Source: Gammaproteobacteria bacterium 45_16_T64 (GTDB taxonomy: Bacteria; Pseudomonadota; Gammaproteobacteria; Pseudomonadales; Ketobacteraceae). From it: DNA of 64,000 nucleotides. The notes beneath the pieces were generated by a model. That model had not been told where the DNA came from and searched no databases. It was given only the letters and a program-made list of their open reading frames with translations. The stretch covers positions 62,001 to 126,000 of the forward strand of contig MABD01000001.1 of NCBI GenBank assembly GCA_002162955.1. The letters are read 5' to 3'. How positions within the stretch are numbered: position 1 is the stretch's first letter; every line of letters begins with the position of its first letter. The position numbers and the translations under genes were made by a program. Below, piece by piece: positions 61,465 to 64,000 of this stretch.

Positions 61465-64000
61465 AGAGGATGACAATGAGCGCCTAATTCATCCAATGGC
61501 ATTAATTGGCATAGTTGGCGTTATGTTTACGGTGCTGTTTCTCCTATTTCCAGACGAGGAAATATTTCAGGATAAACAATACATCGAAAACCCAGATATT
61601 CTTTCCGTAGCATATCTCAGTGTAATGCTTGAAGCTGAACCGGAAAACGTGGAGTTACGGCTAGTGCTTGCAAAACAGCTTCAAAAAGTTGGCCAAATTG
61701 ACAGCGTGAACACAGTAATGGCACCCATTGATAACATTATCGAAAATGATGAATCCGACGTAGCAGGATATGACAGCAAATTATTACGGGATGCGTACGA
61801 GGTGTACATCCAACAGAGAATTATCGAAAAACTAAGAAGTGTTGATGAAAATGAAGGAACCGTTGTTGATGAGAAATTGGTTAATCTTTCATCTATGATT
61901 GCATCGAAAGATTGGCTAGTGTCCAATAAGTACGCTTTTTTTAAAAAGATGACGCCATTTTTGGATAGGGCAAACGCCCTGACTCTATTAGAGGATCTGC
62001 TTTCTCAATCAGGCTCGGACATCAGTACGCTGGAAAAAATAAACGCAACGCTAGCAGAGACTTATTTGGCAAACGGGGATGTCAAGAAAGCCTCATCGTT
62101 ATATGCAAGTCAATTCAGATCAGAGAAATCCTTCGGTAGAAAACGACAAGTTGCCAGCAACTGGTTGAAGGCTGCTCTCGGAAGTGGCGAGCCAGAGCAC
62201 GCCTACACTGCGGTGAGTGAGGTACTATCCGTTTTCCCCCAAGATACTGCGCTACTTAATCGAGGGTATCATATTGCTGTCCAAACCAACCATATTGATC
62301 AAGCCATTAAGTGGTTACAACGCGAATGGGACGAGTCACACAACCCCAAGAGCCTCGTGAAACTGTTTGATTTTCGATTAGCGACAGGTGAACTAGAAGA
62401 AGCAAGTAAATTAGCAGAGATACTTATTGAACAACCAGTAATAGATAAACCTCTTAGAAAGAAAATTGCTGAGCTCTATATGTGGACAGGGGAAAACGCC
62501 AAATCACTCGAACAATGGTTGCTTTACGCTGAGGACAATCCTGATAAAGAAACACGTAAGACGATATTACGCTTATTCGCCCTTTATTCACAATACGATG
62601 ACATGATCGCTTTACTTCAAGCTGAGAGGAAGAAGGGGAAGCTTTCTATAACAGAATACCTACAACTTACTCGGTTAAGGGTTCATATAGGCGACGTCGA
62701 CACCGTTGATGATTTGCTATTTGAGGCCATTCTCAAGTTCCCCGAAAATAGCGATCTGTATCTAGCGCAATATAAGGTATTGCAGGATCAAGAACGTTAT
62801 GAAGAGGCGGGGAAAATTTATGCGTTACTGAAAGCTCGTTTTCCGATCACAATTTTTGGAATCACAGATCAAGCAAAAATGCTCTGGGCCCAAAGAGCAG
62901 CACCTGAAGCACTCAGTGAGCTTCAATCTTTTCAAATGGATAAAGACTTTGGCGGTACGGCTATTGCCGCTATTGAGTATTGGCTGATACGAGCGGAGTT
63001 GTCTGCATATTTAGATAAAGCAGTAGACCTATATTATAGCTACGAGCAGTTGCAAGCATTAGAACAGACAGTAGGCGTATTAAACGAGCAACAAATTGGT
63101 CGATTGGCGCATGTTTTTCAGAATGTTCTGGACACTGCTATAAGACGTCAGGAGTATTCTAAAGTCCGCGTGTTAATGGAACAGAAATATCAACGCACGG
63201 CCGATATTGGATTTCTACAAAAGGCCCTGACATACGCACTGGCTGGAAATGATTACCAAAGTGTTGAGAGAATACTCGATGCGCTAGAAACGAGGCAAAA
63301 GGGTGAGGTATTTGAAGATAAGTTAGTGGCACAAATGTGGTCAGCCAAAGCCCAATTGTTCAGTGTCAACGGTGATATTAAATCCGCCCATCATGCTTGG
63401 TTAGAAGCAATCGCACTCTTCCCGAAGGAGCGTTCATATCGCGAGGCCTGGTTGTGGTTATTGATAGGCGATGCAAAACAAAACAAGGATATATTGCTCG
63501 CTGCGTTGGGCGATGCGGATAATAGCTTTGCCTTCCAGCAGCAAGCATTTGGGCGACAAGCGCTTGGGGATCATAGGGGGGCGCTCGCATGGTTTGGTAA
63601 AGGGTTGAGTAAGAATCAACACGATTGGTCTTGGTTGTCTGCAATGTCAAACTCTCTTGAACAGACAGGATACAGTGAAACGTCTTACCTCATTAGAATG
63701 AAAATACTCGAGCTAATGGCGGTATCCCTACGGACAGAAGATTCGACGGCCCTATCCCAAAACAAGCAACGTGCTAAGGAGCAATACCTTCGACTTTATG
63801 GCGTAATGCAAGATAGCCTTACTGCACAGCAGCAGGCTACCCGTGAATTTTCACGAAGCAATAATATTACGGACAAAGTTTCTGACACTATTCCTAACAA
63901 AGACGTGAAAAACTGGTTAGTGCTAGCCCTTGAATATGCAATGGCAAATGGTCAGGAGTTTTTGATTGAACATTACCGGGATATTGCAGCTCTTCAAGGT
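61451..64000 (+). CDS. pelB: PelB-like TPR protein, 3' end outside window
   Basis: An open frame of 850 codons runs without a stop to the right edge. After a short leader there is one helix (ALIGIVGVMFTVLFLLF), then tetratricopeptide-like helical repeats, starting PDILSVAYLSVMLEAEPENV, which matches the PelB N-terminal style. In Pseudomonas PelB has periplasmic TPRs and a C-terminal export barrel; the barrel lies beyond the window. The start is uncertain: TTG 61451 overlaps pelA by 14 bases, ATG 61496 would begin directly at the helix. It follows the pelA-like gene in one operon. Confidence 0.82.
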   Translation, partial: MIVLEEDDNERLIHPMALIGIVGVMFTVLFLLFPDEEIFQDKQYIENPDILSVAYLSVMLEAEPENVELRLVLAKQLQKVGQIDSVNTVMAPIDNIIENDESDVAGYDSKLLRDAYEVYIQQRIIEKLRSVDENEGTVVDEKLVNLSSMIASKDWLVSNKYAFFKKMTPFLDRANALTLLEDLLSQSGSDISTLEKINATLAETYLANGDVKKASSLYASQFRSEKSFGRKRQVASNWLKAALGSGEPEHAYTAVSEVLSVFPQDTALLNRGYHIAVQTNHIDQAIKWLQREWDESHNPKSLVKLFDFRLATGELEEASKLAEILIEQPVIDKPLRKKIAELYMWTGENAKSLEQWLLYAEDNPDKETRKTILRLFALYSQYDDMIALLQAERKKGKLSITEYLQLTRLRVHIGDVDTVDDLLFEAILKFPENSDLYLAQYKVLQDQERYEEAGKIYALLKARFPITIFGITDQAKMLWAQRAAPEALSELQSFQMDKDFGGTAIAAIEYWLIRAELSAYLDKAVDLYYSYEQLQALEQTVGVLNEQQIGRLAHVFQNVLDTAIRRQEYSKVRVLMEQKYQRTADIGFLQKALTYALAGNDYQSVERILDALETRQKGEVFEDKLVAQMWSAKAQLFSVNGDIKSAHHAWLEAIALFPKERSYREAWLWLLIGDAKQNKDILLAALGDADNSFAFQQQAFGRQALGDHRGALAWFGKGLSKNQHDWSWLSAMSNSLEQTGYSETSYLIRMKILELMAVSLRTEDSTALSQNKQRAKEQYLRLYGVMQDSLTAQQQATREFSRSNNITDKVSDTIPNKDVKNWLVLALEYAMANGQEFLIEHYRDIAALQG

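Noticed and set aside
1-64000. Mobile elements, tRNA genes and attachment sites
   Set aside because: No transposase, integrase, tRNA-like cloverleaf or flanking direct repeats were recognised by reading.

Overview
The window looks like a Gram-negative bacterial chromosome. The evidence is the many lipobox and signal-peptide proteins, an autotransporter-type barrel, an OmpA protein, an OpgC-type acyltransferase and Pel exopolysaccharide genes. The gene mix (Rieske oxygenases, GH3-family ligase, RND lipid exporter, EAL/GGDEF signalling, GH9/GH2 hydrolases, pel-like genes) suggests a free-living, probably marine, gammaproteobacterium; that placement is inference. No tRNA, rRNA, CRISPR array or insertion sequence was recognised. 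Coding density is high and many genes overlap by 4 to 40 bases.

Region A (1-14.0 kb) is a co-directional, partly translationally coupled oxidative cluster. It holds a Rieske oxygenase (cut by the left edge), a sterol-desaturase/fatty-acid-hydroxylase, a hexapeptide acyltransferase, a GH3-type acyl-adenylating ligase, a second Rieske oxygenase and a GMC oxidoreductase. A small membrane protein, an RND/MMPL exporter, a bile-acid-symporter-family carrier and a START lipid-binding protein follow. The inferred job is to oxidise, conjugate and move a hydrophobic (steroid-, terpenoid- or fatty-acid-like) molecule. A MEST-type alpha/beta hydrolase, a TetR regulator and a D-aminoacylase-type amidohydrolase follow, organised around a perfect 48-bp palindrome.

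Region B (14.0-24.0 kb) is signalling: a REC-GGDEF-EAL c-di-GMP protein, an AraC regulator divergent from a PF10118-type hydrolase, a broken AraC remnant, and two periplasmic solute-binding proteins around a hybrid histidine kinase and a REC-histidine kinase.

Region C (24.1-31.3 kb) has an autotransporter-type barrel followed by a 1,684-residue lipoprotein with eight fibronectin-III repeats and three CXXCH haem motifs, then a ribosome-hibernation-factor-like protein.

Region D (31.6-57.4 kb) appears to be a polysaccharide and stress locus. A long co-directional run encodes an OpgC acyltransferase, an RsbU-like phosphatase, a STAS antagonist, a sugar-nucleotide pyrophosphorylase, a cellulose-synthase-like GT2 with altered acceptor motifs, four tandem DUF3131 proteins, trehalose-phosphatase, trehalose-6-phosphate synthase and glucokinase. 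On the opposite strand lie a GH15 enzyme and a double-domain esterase. Then come a duplicated beta-barrel protein, a secreted esterase, an RsbW-like kinase, a GH2 lipoprotein and a GH9 glucanase. RsbU/V-like genes at the start and the RsbW-like gene near the end suggest one partner-switching circuit across the locus. The product is unknown; cellulose or another beta-glucan is possible.

Region E (57.3-64.0 kb) has an OmpA-family lipid-peptidoglycan linker on the minus strand, then the start of a pel-like locus: a PelA-like hydrolase/deacetylase and a PelB-like TPR protein that runs off the right edge.
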